A stretch of DNA of 64,000 nucleotides from Blastococcus sp. CPCC 205250. Its GTDB lineage: Bacteria; Actinomycetota; Actinomycetes; Mycobacteriales; Geodermatophilaceae. Position 1 is the first letter of the stretch; every line of letters begins with the position of its first letter. The notes below the pieces were generated by a model. That model was not told where the DNA came from. It saw nothing but the letters and a program-made list of their open reading frames with translations, and made no database searches. The DNA lies in assembly GCF_019799925.1 (NCBI RefSeq), contig NZ_JABGCG010000003.1, positions 186,001 through 250,000 on the forward strand, in the 5' to 3' direction. This document shows, piece by piece, positions 10,156 to 18,702 of the stretch. Both the position numbers and the translations under genes were made by a program.

Positions 10156-10174
10156 CCGGGGGTCAGGCCCCCGG
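10156..10174 (-). terminator. GC hairpin over the stop codon of the next gene
   Basis: CCGGGGG at 10156-10162 pairs perfectly with CCCCCGG at 10168-10174 around a 5-nt loop that contains the minus-strand stop codon at 10163. Several copies of GGGGTCAGGCC or close variants lie just downstream. No U-tract is present, so termination is uncertain. Confidence 0.4.
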
Positions 10175-10633
10175 ACGGGCCCGGCCGGTGCGGGCGGCCA
10201 GCCACTCCCGGGTGGGGCGGGCCAGGGGGAAGCCGGCGGCCAGCAGCGGGAACAGCACGATGAGCAGCGGCCCGGGCCCGACGGGGTCGCCGTCGTCCCG
10301 GGCGGCCCAGTAGATGGCCGCCGTCAGGGCGACCGACGGGAGGACGGCGAGCACCAGCGGCAGCCAGCCGTGCCGGGTGAACAGCCACAGGGCGGCGACG
10401 AACTGGACGATCGGCGCCAGGAAGATCAGCCAGACCCACGGCTCGCGCGCGCTGTCGGAGCTCAGCCCCCCGAGGGCGAACAGCAGCAGCGCCATGAGCA
10501 GCAGGGGCACGACGGCGACGACGCCGCAGATGCCCGCGGTCAGCGCGGTCCACGGCATGCGGTCCGATGCCCCGGGCAGCAGGACCCGCTGGCGGTCGGA
10601 CGGGCGGTCGGCTGCGGCGCTGCGGGACGGCAC
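10163..10633 (-). CDS. Small four-helix membrane protein
   Basis: 156 residues, family not recognised. After about 25 polar residues there are four predicted membrane helices (about residues 28-55, 66-85, 92-110 and 120-140), then a basic end. The start is GTG at 10633. It is preceded by TAACCT at 10640-10645 with exactly 6 nt between, the TANNNT-N6-GTG layout of a leaderless actinobacterial transcript, so both promoter and start can be proposed. It stands alone between the ABC exporter and the FAD dehydrogenase. No function can be inferred. Confidence 0.75.
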   Translation of the reverse strand: MPSRSAAADRPSDRQRVLLPGASDRMPWTALTAGICGVVAVVPLLLMALLLFALGGLSSDSAREPWVWLIFLAPIVQFVAALWLFTRHGWLPLVLAVLPSVALTAAIYWAARDDGDPVGPGPLLIVLFPLLAAGFPLARPTREWLAARTGRARPGA

Positions 10634-10639
10634 AGCGGC

Positions 10640-10645
10640 AGGTTA
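10640..10645 (-). promoter_or_regulatory. -10 box TAACCT giving a leaderless start at 10633
   Basis: TAACCT fits the actinobacterial TANNNT -10 consensus and lies 6 nt before the GTG start codon, with no Shine-Dalgarno sequence between. Confidence 0.5.
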
Positions 10646-10789
10646 GGGCCAACCCGGTGGGCAGGACACCGCAGCGGCGCCGGCCCGGGGCGCTGCTGTG
10701 GTCTCCGGACGACGCCTGCTCCGGCCCGGCGCCGTGGCTGCCGTCGGGTGTGCCGGTCGACCTCACCCCACGAGGCGCACCGGCGCCGG

Positions 10790-12613
10790 TCAGCCGACGC
10801 GCTCGGCCTGCCCGCTGGAGGACCGGCGCCAGGAGGCGTGCAGACGGGCGTAGACCCCGTCGGTGGAGACCAGCTCGTCGTGGCTGCCGCGCTGGACGAC
10901 CCGGCCGGCGTCGACGACGAGGACCTCGTCGGCGCGCTCGGCGGTGGACAGCCGGTGGGCGATGGTCAGGGTGGTCCGGCCGCTGGTGAGCCGGTCCAGG
11001 GCCGCGGTCAGCCGCCGCTCGGTCGCCGGGTCGACCGCGCTGGTCGCCTCGTCCAGCACCAGGAGGTCGGGGTCGGCCACGTAGGCGCGGGCGACGGCGA
11101 CCAGCTGCCGCTCCCCCGCCGACAGGGACTCCCCGCGCTGTCCGACCGTCGTGCCCACGCCGTCGGCGAGCCCGGCCAGCCAGTCGCCCAGCCCCAGGTC
11201 GGCGAACGCGGCCACCACCTCGGCGTCGGTCAGGCCGGGCCGGCCGTAGCGCACGTTGGCAGCGATGCTGGCGTCGAACAGGTAGCCGTCCTGGGGCACC
11301 ATCACCACCCGCCGGCGCAGCGACGAGAAGGCGACCTCGGCCAGCGGCACCCAGCCGGAGGCGGCGGAGCCCAGGAGCAGGCGACCCTCGGTGGGGTCCA
11401 TGAGCCGGGTGACCAGCTTGGCGAACGTGGTCTTGCCCGAGCCGGTCTCCCCCACGATCGCGACCCGGCGGCGGGGCGCGATCTCCAGGTCGACGTCGAC
11501 CAGGGCGGGCCGGGCGCCGGGGGCGTAGCGGAAGCCGACGTGCTCGAAGCGGACGCCGAGCGGGCCGTCGGGCAGCTCCCGGGCGGCGCCGTCGAGCGCC
11601 GGGTCCCGCACGTCGGGCTCGGTGTCGAGGACGTCGAGCACGCGGCGGAAGCCGGCGACGGCGTTCTGCGCCTCGTTGAGCACCTCGCTGGCCATCTGCA
11701 CCGGCGCGACGAACAGCGAGACGAGGAAGAGGAAGGCGATGAGGGTGCCGGCGGTGATGTCGCCGGCCAGCCCCAGCGCGACGCCGACGACGATGACCGC
11801 GGCGTTGGCCACCGAGGCGACGAACTCGCCGCTGACGAAGACCGCCGCCGTCGTCTTCTGGGCCTGGACCTGGGCCCGGTAGTGCCGGTCGATGGCGCCG
11901 TCGATGCGGGCGGCGGTGCGCTCGCGCACGCCGTAGGCGCGCACCGTGGAGGCCCCGACGACGGACTCGGAGACCGCGGCGAGCACGTCGCCGACCCGCT
12001 CGCGGACCATGCCGTAGACGACCGCCAGGCGCTTGGCGAAGAACCGCACGGCGTAGGCCAGCGGCACGAAGCAGACGAGGACCAGCAGGGTCAGCTGCCA
12101 CGAGTAGACGAACATGACGACGGTGGCGACCAGCAGCTGGCCGAGACTGACCACGCCCAGCACGCCGCCCCACTGCATGAACGTCGACAGCTGGTCGACG
12201 TCGCTGGTCACCCGCGACACGAGCGAGCCGCGGCGCTGGCCCTGCTGGTGCAGCACCGACAGGTCGTGCACGTGTCGGAAGGCGCGGGCGCGCAGCCCGG
12301 CCAGGGCGGTCTCGGTGGTGCGGAAGAGCCGCACGTTCATCCGGTAGACGGCGAAGCCGGTCACCAGCACCACGACGGCGCAGACGGCGACGAGGTCCCG
12401 GACCAGGTCCATGTCCGGCCCGGTGGGCGCGCCCAGGCCGCGGTCGATGACCTGCTGGACGGCGATCGGCACGACCACGCGCCCGGCGGTGGCGACCAGC
12501 GCCAGGGCGAAGGTCGCGGGCAGCCCGCGGCGGAACTCCGGCATCATCCGCAGCCCGCGGCGCAGGGTGCGCAGCGCGCCCTCCGAGCGGTCCTCGATCT
12601 CCGCGGTCGTCAC
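10790..12613 (-). CDS. ABC exporter half-transporter, catalytic Walker B partner
   Basis: 607 residues: an N-terminal six-helix exporter domain (about 40-320) and a C-terminal ATPase. The Walker A is GETGSGKTT, the Walker B is LLVLDEATSAVD with the catalytic Glu, and the H-loop is TIAHRLST. The signature, however, is LSAGERQ (11105-11125) instead of LSGGQ. The partner gene at 12610 has the reciprocal pattern, so the two should form a heterodimer with one good and one degenerate ATP site. The substrate is unknown (lipid, peptide or drug are all possible). The GTG start overlaps the partner's stop by 4 bp. Confidence 0.93.
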   Translation of the reverse strand: MTTAEIEDRSEGALRTLRRGLRMMPEFRRGLPATFALALVATAGRVVVPIAVQQVIDRGLGAPTGPDMDLVRDLVAVCAVVVLVTGFAVYRMNVRLFRTTETALAGLRARAFRHVHDLSVLHQQGQRRGSLVSRVTSDVDQLSTFMQWGGVLGVVSLGQLLVATVVMFVYSWQLTLLVLVCFVPLAYAVRFFAKRLAVVYGMVRERVGDVLAAVSESVVGASTVRAYGVRERTAARIDGAIDRHYRAQVQAQKTTAAVFVSGEFVASVANAAVIVVGVALGLAGDITAGTLIAFLFLVSLFVAPVQMASEVLNEAQNAVAGFRRVLDVLDTEPDVRDPALDGAARELPDGPLGVRFEHVGFRYAPGARPALVDVDLEIAPRRRVAIVGETGSGKTTFAKLVTRLMDPTEGRLLLGSAASGWVPLAEVAFSSLRRRVVMVPQDGYLFDASIAANVRYGRPGLTDAEVVAAFADLGLGDWLAGLADGVGTTVGQRGESLSAGERQLVAVARAYVADPDLLVLDEATSAVDPATERRLTAALDRLTSGRTTLTIAHRLSTAERADEVLVVDAGRVVQRGSHDELVSTDGVYARLHASWRRSSSGQAERVG

Positions 12614-14385
12614 GCCACCACCTCGTCCTGCTCGTAGGCGCGGACGAGCGCCGCGTATCCGGGCACCTCGTCGAGCAGCTGCTCGTGGCTGCCCCGGGCG
12701 AGCACCCGGCCGCCCTCCAGCCACACCACCTCGTCGGCCAGGGCGATGGTCGCCTGCCGGTAGGCCACGACCACGACCGTGGCCGGCGGGTCGGTGTCGC
12801 GCAGGGCGTCGAGGATGCGGGCCTCGACCGAGGGGTCCACGGCACTGGTCGCGTCGTCCATGACGAGCAGGCGGGGCCGGCGGACCACCGCGCGGGCCAG
12901 GGCGATCCGCTGCCGCTGCCCGCCGGACAGGCTCGCGCCGCGCTCGCCGACCCGGGTGTCCATCCCCTCGGGCAGCCGGGCGACGAAGTCGTCGGCCGCG
13001 GCGGTCCGCAGCGCGGCGAGCACGTCGGCGTCGGAGAAGTCGGCGCCGAGCGTGACGTTGCCGCGCACCGTGTCGTCGAACAGGAAGGTCCCCTGCGAGA
13101 CGAAGGCCGCCTGGCCGCTGAGCTCGCCCTCCCGGAGGCGGCGCAGGTCCAGCCCGTCGAGCAGGACCGTGCCGTCGGCCGGGTCGACCAGCCGGACCAG
13201 GAGGCCGGCCAGCGTGGACTTCCCGGACCCGGTGGGCCCGACGACGGCGACCGTGCTGCCGGCCGGCACGTCGAAGGTGACGCCGGAGAGCGTGGGGCGG
13301 GCGGCGCCCTCGAAGGAGTAGCCGACGCCGTCCAGGGCGAGCACCGCCCCGCCGTCGGCGGCCGCGGCGGCCTGCGTGCCGTACGGCGTCTCCCCCGTCG
13401 CCGACAGCACCGGGGTGACCCGGTCGAAGCCGGCCAGGGCGCGGGGCAGGTCGGCCAGCACCCAGCCGATCGCGCGGATCGGCAGCGCGAGCAGCGTGAA
13501 GAGGTAGGCGATGGAGACCAGGTCACCGGCGTCGGTCGTGCCGTCGGCGACCCGGCCGGCACCGACCAGCAGGACCGCGAGCGTGCCGAGGTTGGGCAGC
13601 GCCTCCATGAGCGGGTCGAACAGGCCGCGCACCCGGCCGACCGCGACCAGCCCGTCGCGCAGTTCGGTCGCCTTCACCGAGAACCGCTGCGTCTCGACGT
13701 CCTCCCGGCCCAGGGTCTTGACGACCAGGGCGGCGTCGAAGCTCTCGTGCGCGATCTCGCTGACCTCGGCGCGCAGCTGCTGGGCCCGCTGCATCCGCGG
13801 GCTCATCACCTGCGAGTAGACGACGTTGACGGCGAAGACGGCGGGGAAGACGACCAGCCCGATGACCGCGAGCAGCGGGTCGGTGACCAGCAGCGCCCCC
13901 ACGGTGATGGCGATCATCACGATCGCGCCGACGGCGAAGGGCAGCGGCGAGACGAAGAACCAGGCCGCCTCCACGTCGGAGTTGGCGTTGGACAGCAGCT
14001 GGCCGGTCGGGTGGCGCTGGTGCCAGGCCAGCGGCAGCCGCAGGTACTGGCCGGTCACGCGCCGGCGGTAGTCGGCCTGCAGCCGGTAGCCCATGATCCC
14101 GGCGAACAGCCGGCGGCCGAGGATCCCGACGATCTTCAGCAGCGCGACGCCCAGGATCGCGGCCGCGGCCAGCGTCAGCGCGCCGGCCGTGGTCGAGCCC
14201 TCGTCGAAGGCCGGCAGGACGACCCGGCTGGTGATCTCGCCGATCACGTAGGCGCTGGCCACGGTCATCGCGCCGTAGAGGCTGCTGGCGGCCACGGCGA
14301 GGGCGAACATGCGCGGCTGCTCGCGCACCGCCAGCCCGATGTGGCGGAGTCCGCGCCGGACGACGGCGTCTCGGCGGCGGGTCAC
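12610..14385 (-). CDS. ABC exporter half-transporter with degenerate Walker B and H-loop
   Basis: 591 residues, exporter domain plus ATPase. Walker A GPTGSGKST and signature LSGGQRQ are canonical. The Walker B reads LLVMDDATSAVD, with Asp in place of the catalytic Glu (codon 12853-12855), and the H-loop is AYRQ instead of AHRL. Paired with the neighbouring subunit's LSAGE signature this makes a non-hydrolysing site, as known for TM287/288- and TmrAB-type heterodimers. The start is the GTG at 14385, preceded by GAGGAG at 5 nt. It is first in its two-gene operon and divergent from the gene at 14503. Confidence 0.93.
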   Translation of the reverse strand: MTRRRDAVVRRGLRHIGLAVREQPRMFALAVAASSLYGAMTVASAYVIGEITSRVVLPAFDEGSTTAGALTLAAAAILGVALLKIVGILGRRLFAGIMGYRLQADYRRRVTGQYLRLPLAWHQRHPTGQLLSNANSDVEAAWFFVSPLPFAVGAIVMIAITVGALLVTDPLLAVIGLVVFPAVFAVNVVYSQVMSPRMQRAQQLRAEVSEIAHESFDAALVVKTLGREDVETQRFSVKATELRDGLVAVGRVRGLFDPLMEALPNLGTLAVLLVGAGRVADGTTDAGDLVSIAYLFTLLALPIRAIGWVLADLPRALAGFDRVTPVLSATGETPYGTQAAAAADGGAVLALDGVGYSFEGAARPTLSGVTFDVPAGSTVAVVGPTGSGKSTLAGLLVRLVDPADGTVLLDGLDLRRLREGELSGQAAFVSQGTFLFDDTVRGNVTLGADFSDADVLAALRTAAADDFVARLPEGMDTRVGERGASLSGGQRQRIALARAVVRRPRLLVMDDATSAVDPSVEARILDALRDTDPPATVVVVAYRQATIALADEVVWLEGGRVLARGSHEQLLDEVPGYAALVRAYEQDEVVA

Positions 14386-14484
14386 GGCTCTCCTCGGGGT
14401 GCGCTCCACGGGCGGGACCCGCACGTCGTTACCGACGCTAACCGATCCCGCGCGACGGCACCGCTGGGTTCCGGGAGCCGCCGT

Positions 14485-14499
14485 GCTGGTAACACCAGC
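14485..14499 (+). promoter_or_regulatory. Perfect inverted repeat touching the start of the next gene
   Basis: GCTGGT-aac-ACCAGC ends 3 nt before the GTG at 14503. Its centre contains TAACAC, near the -10 consensus and 7 nt before the GTG. It could be an operator over a leaderless promoter or a 5' hairpin. Confidence 0.45.
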
Positions 14500-14502
14500 G
14501 AC

Positions 14503-15108
14503 GTGACGTCCTCTTCCACGCCGCTGGCGATCCGTGAACGCGCCGCCCTGGCCGACCTCCTCGAGGCCGTCGGCCCGGACGCGCCCACCTGCTGCGAGGG
14601 GTGGACCACCGGGCACCTGGCCGCCCACCTCGTGGTCCGCGACCGGCGGCCCGACGCCGGCCCCGGCTACGCGCTGGAGACCCTGCCGATCGGGCGGCGG
14701 CTGCACGCGCACGCCGCCCGGCTGGAGGAGCGGATGCGGACCTCCACGCCGTTCCCCCGGGTCGTGGCGCAGGTCCGCGCCGGCGCACCGGTGTGGACGC
14801 CCATGGGCCTGCCGGGCCTGGGCAACCTGGTCAACGCCGGCGAGTACGCCATCCACCACGAGGACGTCCGCCGCGCCCGGCCCGGCTGGGAGCCCCGCGA
14901 GCTCCCGCGGGCCGACCGAGACCAGCTGTGGCGCACCGCGACGCTCTTCGCCCGGCGGGTGCGCGGCGGGCTGGTGCTGCGCCGGACCGACGTCCCGGGC
15001 ACGGAGAAGCGCATCGGGAAGGCCGGGACCACCGTCGCCGGCGACCCGATGGAGCTGCTGCTGTGGACCTCCGGCCGCCGGGACGTCGCCCGGGTCGAGG
15101 TCAGCTGA
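14503..15108 (+). CDS. DinB/maleylpyruvate isomerase-like protein (TIGR03085 family)
   Basis: 201 residues. It belongs to the four-helix DinB-like fold of mycothiol-dependent maleylpyruvate isomerase relatives. Visible family features are [20 protein letters not shown] with the conserved His of the metal site, the [11 protein letters not shown] segment with further histidines, and the C-terminal [13 protein letters not shown]. Many such actinobacterial proteins are annotated only by family; the reaction is unknown. The GTG at 14503 fits the reading frame and a leaderless layout. It is convergent with hisF, and the two coding ends overlap by 8 bp. Confidence 0.85.
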   Translation: MTSSSTPLAIRERAALADLLEAVGPDAPTCCEGWTTGHLAAHLVVRDRRPDAGPGYALETLPIGRRLHAHAARLEERMRTSTPFPRVVAQVRAGAPVWTPMGLPGLGNLVNAGEYAIHHEDVRRARPGWEPRELPRADRDQLWRTATLFARRVRGGLVLRRTDVPGTEKRIGKAGTTVAGDPMELLLWTSGRRDVARVEVS

Positions 15109-15895
15109 GCGGCTGGTCGGCCGCGCCGCGCACGGGCACGCCGGCGCCGGCCAGGGCGGCCTTGACCTCGCCGATCCGCATCTTCCCGAAGTGGAAGACG
15201 CTGGCGGCCAGCACCGCGTCGGCGCCGGCCTCGACCGCCGGGGCGAAGTGCGCGACGTCGCCGGCTCCCCCGCTGGCGATCACCGGCACGGCCACCTCGC
15301 GGCGCACCGCGCGGATGAGGTCGAGGTCGAAGCCGGCCAGGGTGCCGTCGGCGTCCATGGAGTTCAGCAGCACCTCGCCGACGCCGAGCTCCGCGGCCTG
15401 CACGACCCACTCGACGGCGTCGCGGCCGGTGCCGCGGCGGCCGCCGTGGGTGGTGATCTCGAAGCCGGAGTCGGTCACCGCGCCGTCCCGGCAGCGGCGG
15501 GCGTCCAGGGAGAGCACGAGCACCTGGTTGCCGAACCGGTCGGCGATCTCGCTGATCAGCTCCGGCCGGGCCACCGCCGCGGTGTTCACCGCGACCTTGT
15601 CCGCGCCGGCCCGCAGCAGCCGGTCGACGTCGTCGGCGGCGCGCACCCCGCCGCCCACGGTCAGCGGGATGAACACGCTCTCCGCGGTCCGGCGGACCAC
15701 GTCGTAGGTGGTCTCCCGGTCCCCGGAGCTCGCGGTGATGTCGAGGAAGGTCAGCTCGTCGGCGCCCTCGGCGTCGTAGACGCGGGCCATCTCCACCGGG
15801 TCGCCGGCGTCGCGCAGGTCGACGAAGTTGACGCCCTTGACCACCCGGCCGGCGTCGACGTCCAGGCACGGGATGACCCGCACGGAGAGACTCAC
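15101..15895 (-). CDS. hisF: Imidazole glycerol phosphate synthase cyclase subunit
   Basis: Uses ammonia from HisH to close the imidazole ring, giving IGP and AICAR. 264 residues, TIM barrel. Catalytic Asp12 (VIPCLDVD) and Asp131 (LSLDA) are present, as are the half-barrel phosphate loops GGGVRAADD and ASGGAG. The GTG at 15895 overlaps the stop of the Rid-family gene by 4 bp. Its partner HisH is 5.2 kb away at 21138 rather than adjacent. The tail overlaps the convergent gene at 14503 by 8 bp. Confidence 0.97.
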   Translation of the reverse strand: MSLSVRVIPCLDVDAGRVVKGVNFVDLRDAGDPVEMARVYDAEGADELTFLDITASSGDRETTYDVVRRTAESVFIPLTVGGGVRAADDVDRLLRAGADKVAVNTAAVARPELISEIADRFGNQVLVLSLDARRCRDGAVTDSGFEITTHGGRRGTGRDAVEWVVQAAELGVGEVLLNSMDADGTLAGFDLDLIRAVRREVAVPVIASGGAGDVAHFAPAVEAGADAVLAASVFHFGKMRIGEVKAALAGAGVPVRGAADQPLS

Positions 15896-16284
15896 GCGGC
15901 CGGGTCCCGCACCGCGTCGGCCTCGATCTCCACCAGCAGCTCCGGGTCGATCAGCGCCGACACCTCGACCATCGTCGCCGCCGGCCGGATGTCGCCGAAC
16001 ACCTCGCCGTGGGCGCGGCCGACCTCCTCCCAGCGGCTGATGTCGGTGACGTACATGCGGGTGCGGACGACATCGGCGAGGGTGAAGCCGGCCCGCTCCA
16101 GCGCGCGCTCGACGATGGCCAGCGCCTCCCGCGTCTGGGCCGCGGCGTCCCCGGGGTGGGCGACGGCGCCGTCGACCATCGACGTCGTCCCGCTCACCCA
16201 CGCCGTGTCGCCGCGGACGACGATCCGGCTGTAGCCGACGACCGGCTCCCAGGGGTTGGCCGAGCCGAGGTTGAGGACGGTCAT
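15892..16284 (-). CDS. Rid-family protein embedded between hisA and hisF
   Basis: 130 residues, YjgF/Rid fold: the core runs from [11 protein letters not shown] to the C-terminal VEIEADAV. True RidA imine deaminases have a catalytic arginine (E. coli Arg105 in PARSC). Here the aligned segment reads RPAATMVEV, with Ala103 at that position. It is therefore probably not a standard 2-aminoacrylate deaminase. It overlaps hisA and hisF by 4 bp on both sides, so it is made in step with them, suggesting a role linked to this stage of the pathway. I recall a gene at the same place in other actinobacterial his operons, but its job is unknown. Confidence 0.85.
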   Translation of the reverse strand: MTVLNLGSANPWEPVVGYSRIVVRGDTAWVSGTTSMVDGAVAHPGDAAAQTREALAIVERALERAGFTLADVVRTRMYVTDISRWEEVGRAHGEVFGDIRPAATMVEVSALIDPELLVEIEADAVRDPAA

Positions 16285-17012
16285 GCCAGCTCCTCGGTGG
16301 TGCGCAGCGCCTCGGGCAGCGTGAACGCCCCGGCGTACAGCGCCTTGCCGACGATCGCGCCCTCGACCCCGATCGCCGTCAGGCCCGCCAGGGCCCGGAT
16401 GTCGTCGAGCGAGCTCACCCCGCCCGAGGCGACCACCGGCCGCGGCGTGGCGGCGCAGACCTCGCGCAGCAGCTCCAGGTTCGGCCCGCGCAGGGTGCCG
16501 TCCTTGGTGATGTCGGTGAGCACGTAGCGGGCGCAGCCCTCGGCGTCCAGGCGGGCGAGGGTCTCGTAGAGCTCTCCGCCCTCGCGGGTCCAGCCGCGGG
16601 CGGCCAGCCGGGTGCCCCGCACGTCCAGGCCGACGGCGATGCGGTCGCCGTGCTCGGCGATGGCGCGGGCGCACCACTCGGGCGACTCCAGCGCCGCGGT
16701 GCCGAGGTTGACCCGGCGGCAGCCGGTGGCCAGCGCGGCGGCGAGGGACTCGTCGTCCCGGATGCCGCCGGACAGCTCCACGTCCACGTCGAGCTCGCCG
16801 ACCACGCGGGCCAGCAGCTCCCGGTTGCTGCCCCGGCCGAACGCGGCGTCGAGGTCGACCAGGTGCACCCACTCGGCGCCGTCGCGCTGCCAGGTCAGGG
16901 CCGCCTCGAGCGGGTCGCCGTAGGAGGTCTCGCTGCCGGCCTCCCCCTGGACCAGGCGCACGGCCTGGCCCTCGGCGACGTCGACGGCGGGGAGCAGCTG
17001 CAGCTTCGGCAC
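16281..17012 (-). CDS. priA: PriA-type phosphoribosyl isomerase (HisA, probably also TrpF)
   Basis: Isomerises ProFAR in histidine synthesis. In actinobacteria lacking trpF the same enzyme also isomerises PRA in tryptophan synthesis. 243 residues. Asp11 and Asp167 are at the catalytic positions. Arg19 and the RGW motif (139-141) match residues used by mycobacterial PriA for the dual activity, and [18 protein letters not shown] is close to PriA. The GTG at 17012 lies 7 nt after TAGGCT (17020-17025), so the transcript is probably leaderless. It heads the hisA-rid-hisF operon. Dual function is inferred from similarity and from the absence of trpF here. Confidence 0.94.
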   Translation of the reverse strand: MPKLQLLPAVDVAEGQAVRLVQGEAGSETSYGDPLEAALTWQRDGAEWVHLVDLDAAFGRGSNRELLARVVGELDVDVELSGGIRDDESLAAALATGCRRVNLGTAALESPEWCARAIAEHGDRIAVGLDVRGTRLAARGWTREGGELYETLARLDAEGCARYVLTDITKDGTLRGPNLELLREVCAATPRPVVASGGVSSLDDIRALAGLTAIGVEGAIVGKALYAGAFTLPEALRTTEELA

Positions 17013-17019
17013 GGCCGAC

Positions 17020-17025
17020 AGCCTA
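17020..17025 (-). promoter_or_regulatory. -10 box TAGGCT for hisA/priA
   Basis: TAGGCT-N7-GTG; the box overlaps the T-rich tail of the terminator repeat that ends the upstream dehydrogenase gene. Confidence 0.5.
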
Positions 17026-17088
17026 GAAGAAGGACCCTCCTGCCCCCCTTCCGCTCGCGAGCTCGCGGCGGGCCCCTGCAGGAGGGCC
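17024..17088 (-). terminator. Terminator-like interspersed repeat, copy 1
   Basis: CCCTCCTGC (17035-17043) pairs perfectly with GCAGGAGGG (17078-17086). On the minus strand the stem begins 5 nt after the dehydrogenase stop codon and ends in a T-rich tail, TCCTTCTTCTAG. The roughly 60-bp sequence aligns along its length with the element at 35993-36055, which ends mqo. Confidence 0.7.
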
Positions 17089-17089
17089 A

Positions 17090-17905
17090 CTACATCTGGG
17101 TGACGCCGGCGTCGACCGCGAGCTCGTGCGCGGTGACGTACCGGCTCTCGTCGGAGGCGAGGAACAGGACGGCGTCGGCGATGTCCTCGGGCTGGGTGGT
17201 GTCCACCGGCAGCATGTTCATGAACATCGCGCCGAGCCGCTGGTCGGTGGCCATCGCCTCGCCGAGCACGGCCTGCATGTCGCCGGTGCCCATCGGCGTG
17301 GCCACGCCGGTCGGGTGCACGCTGTTCACCCGGATCGAGTGCCGGGCCAGCTCGGTGGCGAACGCCTTGGCCATGCCGCGGACGGCGAACTTGCTGGTCG
17401 TGTAGTGGACCATGAACGGCTGCACCTTCAGGCCCGCCGCCGAACTGGTGATCACGACGGAACCGCCGCCGCGCGCCACCAGGTGCGGGGCGCCGACCAT
17501 CACGGTGTTCCAGACCCCGGTGACGTTGATGTCCATCGTGTCCTGGAACTGCTGCGGGGTCACCGCGTCCCACGCGGTCGGCGTGCAGATGCCGGCGTTG
17601 GCGACCACGACGTCCAGCCCGCCGAGGTCGGCCACCGCGGCGTCGACCTGGCTGCGCATGCCCTCGAGGTCGCGCACGTCGGCGTAGACCGGCACGATCC
17701 GCCGGTCCAGGGCCTCCACCTGGCGGACGGTCTCCTCCAGGTCCTCGCGGGTCGGCTGCTGGTAGCGGATGCCCGGCAGCGGCCCGCCGATGTCGAGCGC
17801 GACGACGTCCGCGCCCTCGCCGGCCAGGCGGACGGCGTGCGCCCGGCCCTGACCTCGGCCCGCTCCGGTGATGAACGCGACCTTGCCTGCGACACGTCCT
17901 GCCAT
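17090..17905 (-). CDS. Mycofactocin-coupled SDR family oxidoreductase
   Basis: 271 residues, short-chain dehydrogenase. NAD-binding TGAGRGQG at 13-20, NAG at 103-105, catalytic Tyr168 and Lys172 (YTTSK). The insertion after strand 2 (about residues 40-70) and the stretch [18 protein letters not shown] mark the subfamily that keeps its nicotinamide cofactor bound and passes electrons to mycofactocin. Substrates of this group are alcohols or similar; the one here is unknown. The ATG at 17905 has GGAGGA upstream at 6-7 nt, fixing the start. It is divergent from a nitroreductase. Confidence 0.88.
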   Translation of the reverse strand: MAGRVAGKVAFITGAGRGQGRAHAVRLAGEGADVVALDIGGPLPGIRYQQPTREDLEETVRQVEALDRRIVPVYADVRDLEGMRSQVDAAVADLGGLDVVVANAGICTPTAWDAVTPQQFQDTMDINVTGVWNTVMVGAPHLVARGGGSVVITSSAAGLKVQPFMVHYTTSKFAVRGMAKAFATELARHSIRVNSVHPTGVATPMGTGDMQAVLGEAMATDQRLGAMFMNMLPVDTTQPEDIADAVLFLASDESRYVTAHELAVDAGVTQM

Positions 17906-18021
17906 GGGATGTCCTCCGTCTGTGAGTGGGGATGTCCCCGCAGTCTGGCCGCCGCCCCGCGGGCGGCGCCGTGCCGGTCCGGCCGGCGCCGGTGACAGGG
18001 TGGGGACCATGGAGCGCCGCC

Positions 18022-18621
18022 GTGGAGTTCGCTGACGTCGTCCGCCGCCGCCGCATGGTGCGCGACTACGACCCGGAGCGGCCGGTGCCGCCGGAGGTGC
18101 GCGAGCGGCTGCTGGCGCACGCGATCCGCGCCCCGTCGGCGGGCTTCAGCCAGGGCTGGGCGTTCCTGGTGCTGGAGAGCCCGGAGGAGCGGGCGGCCTT
18201 CTGGGCGGCGACGACCGGCCCCGGCACCCCCGACGGCTGGCTGACCCGGATGCGCCGCGCGCCGCTGCTGGTGGTGCCGTTCAGCAGCAAGGAGGCCTAC
18301 CTGGCGCGCTACGCCGAGGCCGACAAGGGCTGGACCGACCGCGACGAGGCCCGCTGGCCGGTGCCCTACTGGGACGTCGACGCGGGGATGGCGAGCCTGC
18401 TCATGCTGCTGACCGCCGTCGACGAGGGGCTGGGCGCCTGCTTCTTCGGCGTCCCGGCCGACCGGGTGGACGCGCTGCGGCAGGCCTTCGGCGTGCCGGA
18501 CACCCACCGGCCGGTCGGCGTCGTCTCGGTCGGCTACCCGGGGAGCGGGGACCGCCGCTCCCCCTCGCTGCGCCGCGGCCGCCGCGGCGTCGACGAGGTC
18601 GTGCACCGCGGCCGGTGGTGA
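18022..18621 (+). CDS. Nitroreductase-family protein
   Basis: 199 residues, FMN-dependent nitroreductase fold. The N-terminal [19 protein letters not shown] and the following [15 protein letters not shown] form the FMN phosphate pocket. The second half has [16 protein letters not shown] and VGVVSVGYP, typical of the family. The substrate is unknown; such enzymes reduce nitro groups, quinones or other FMN-accessible acceptors. The GTG at 18022 is in frame, whereas the ATG at 18009 is not. It is divergent from the mycofactocin-type SDR with 116 bp between, so shared control is possible. Confidence 0.85.
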   Translation: MEFADVVRRRRMVRDYDPERPVPPEVRERLLAHAIRAPSAGFSQGWAFLVLESPEERAAFWAATTGPGTPDGWLTRMRRAPLLVVPFSSKEAYLARYAEADKGWTDRDEARWPVPYWDVDAGMASLLMLLTAVDEGLGACFFGVPADRVDALRQAFGVPDTHRPVGVVSVGYPGSGDRRSPSLRRGRRGVDEVVHRGRW

Positions 18622-18702
18622 GCGCGTCCTCGTCCGGCTCGCCCCAGCCCGTCATCGCGCGGGACGCCGCCGGCGCGGTGCTCCCGACCCTCCCCGCCGC
18701 CC

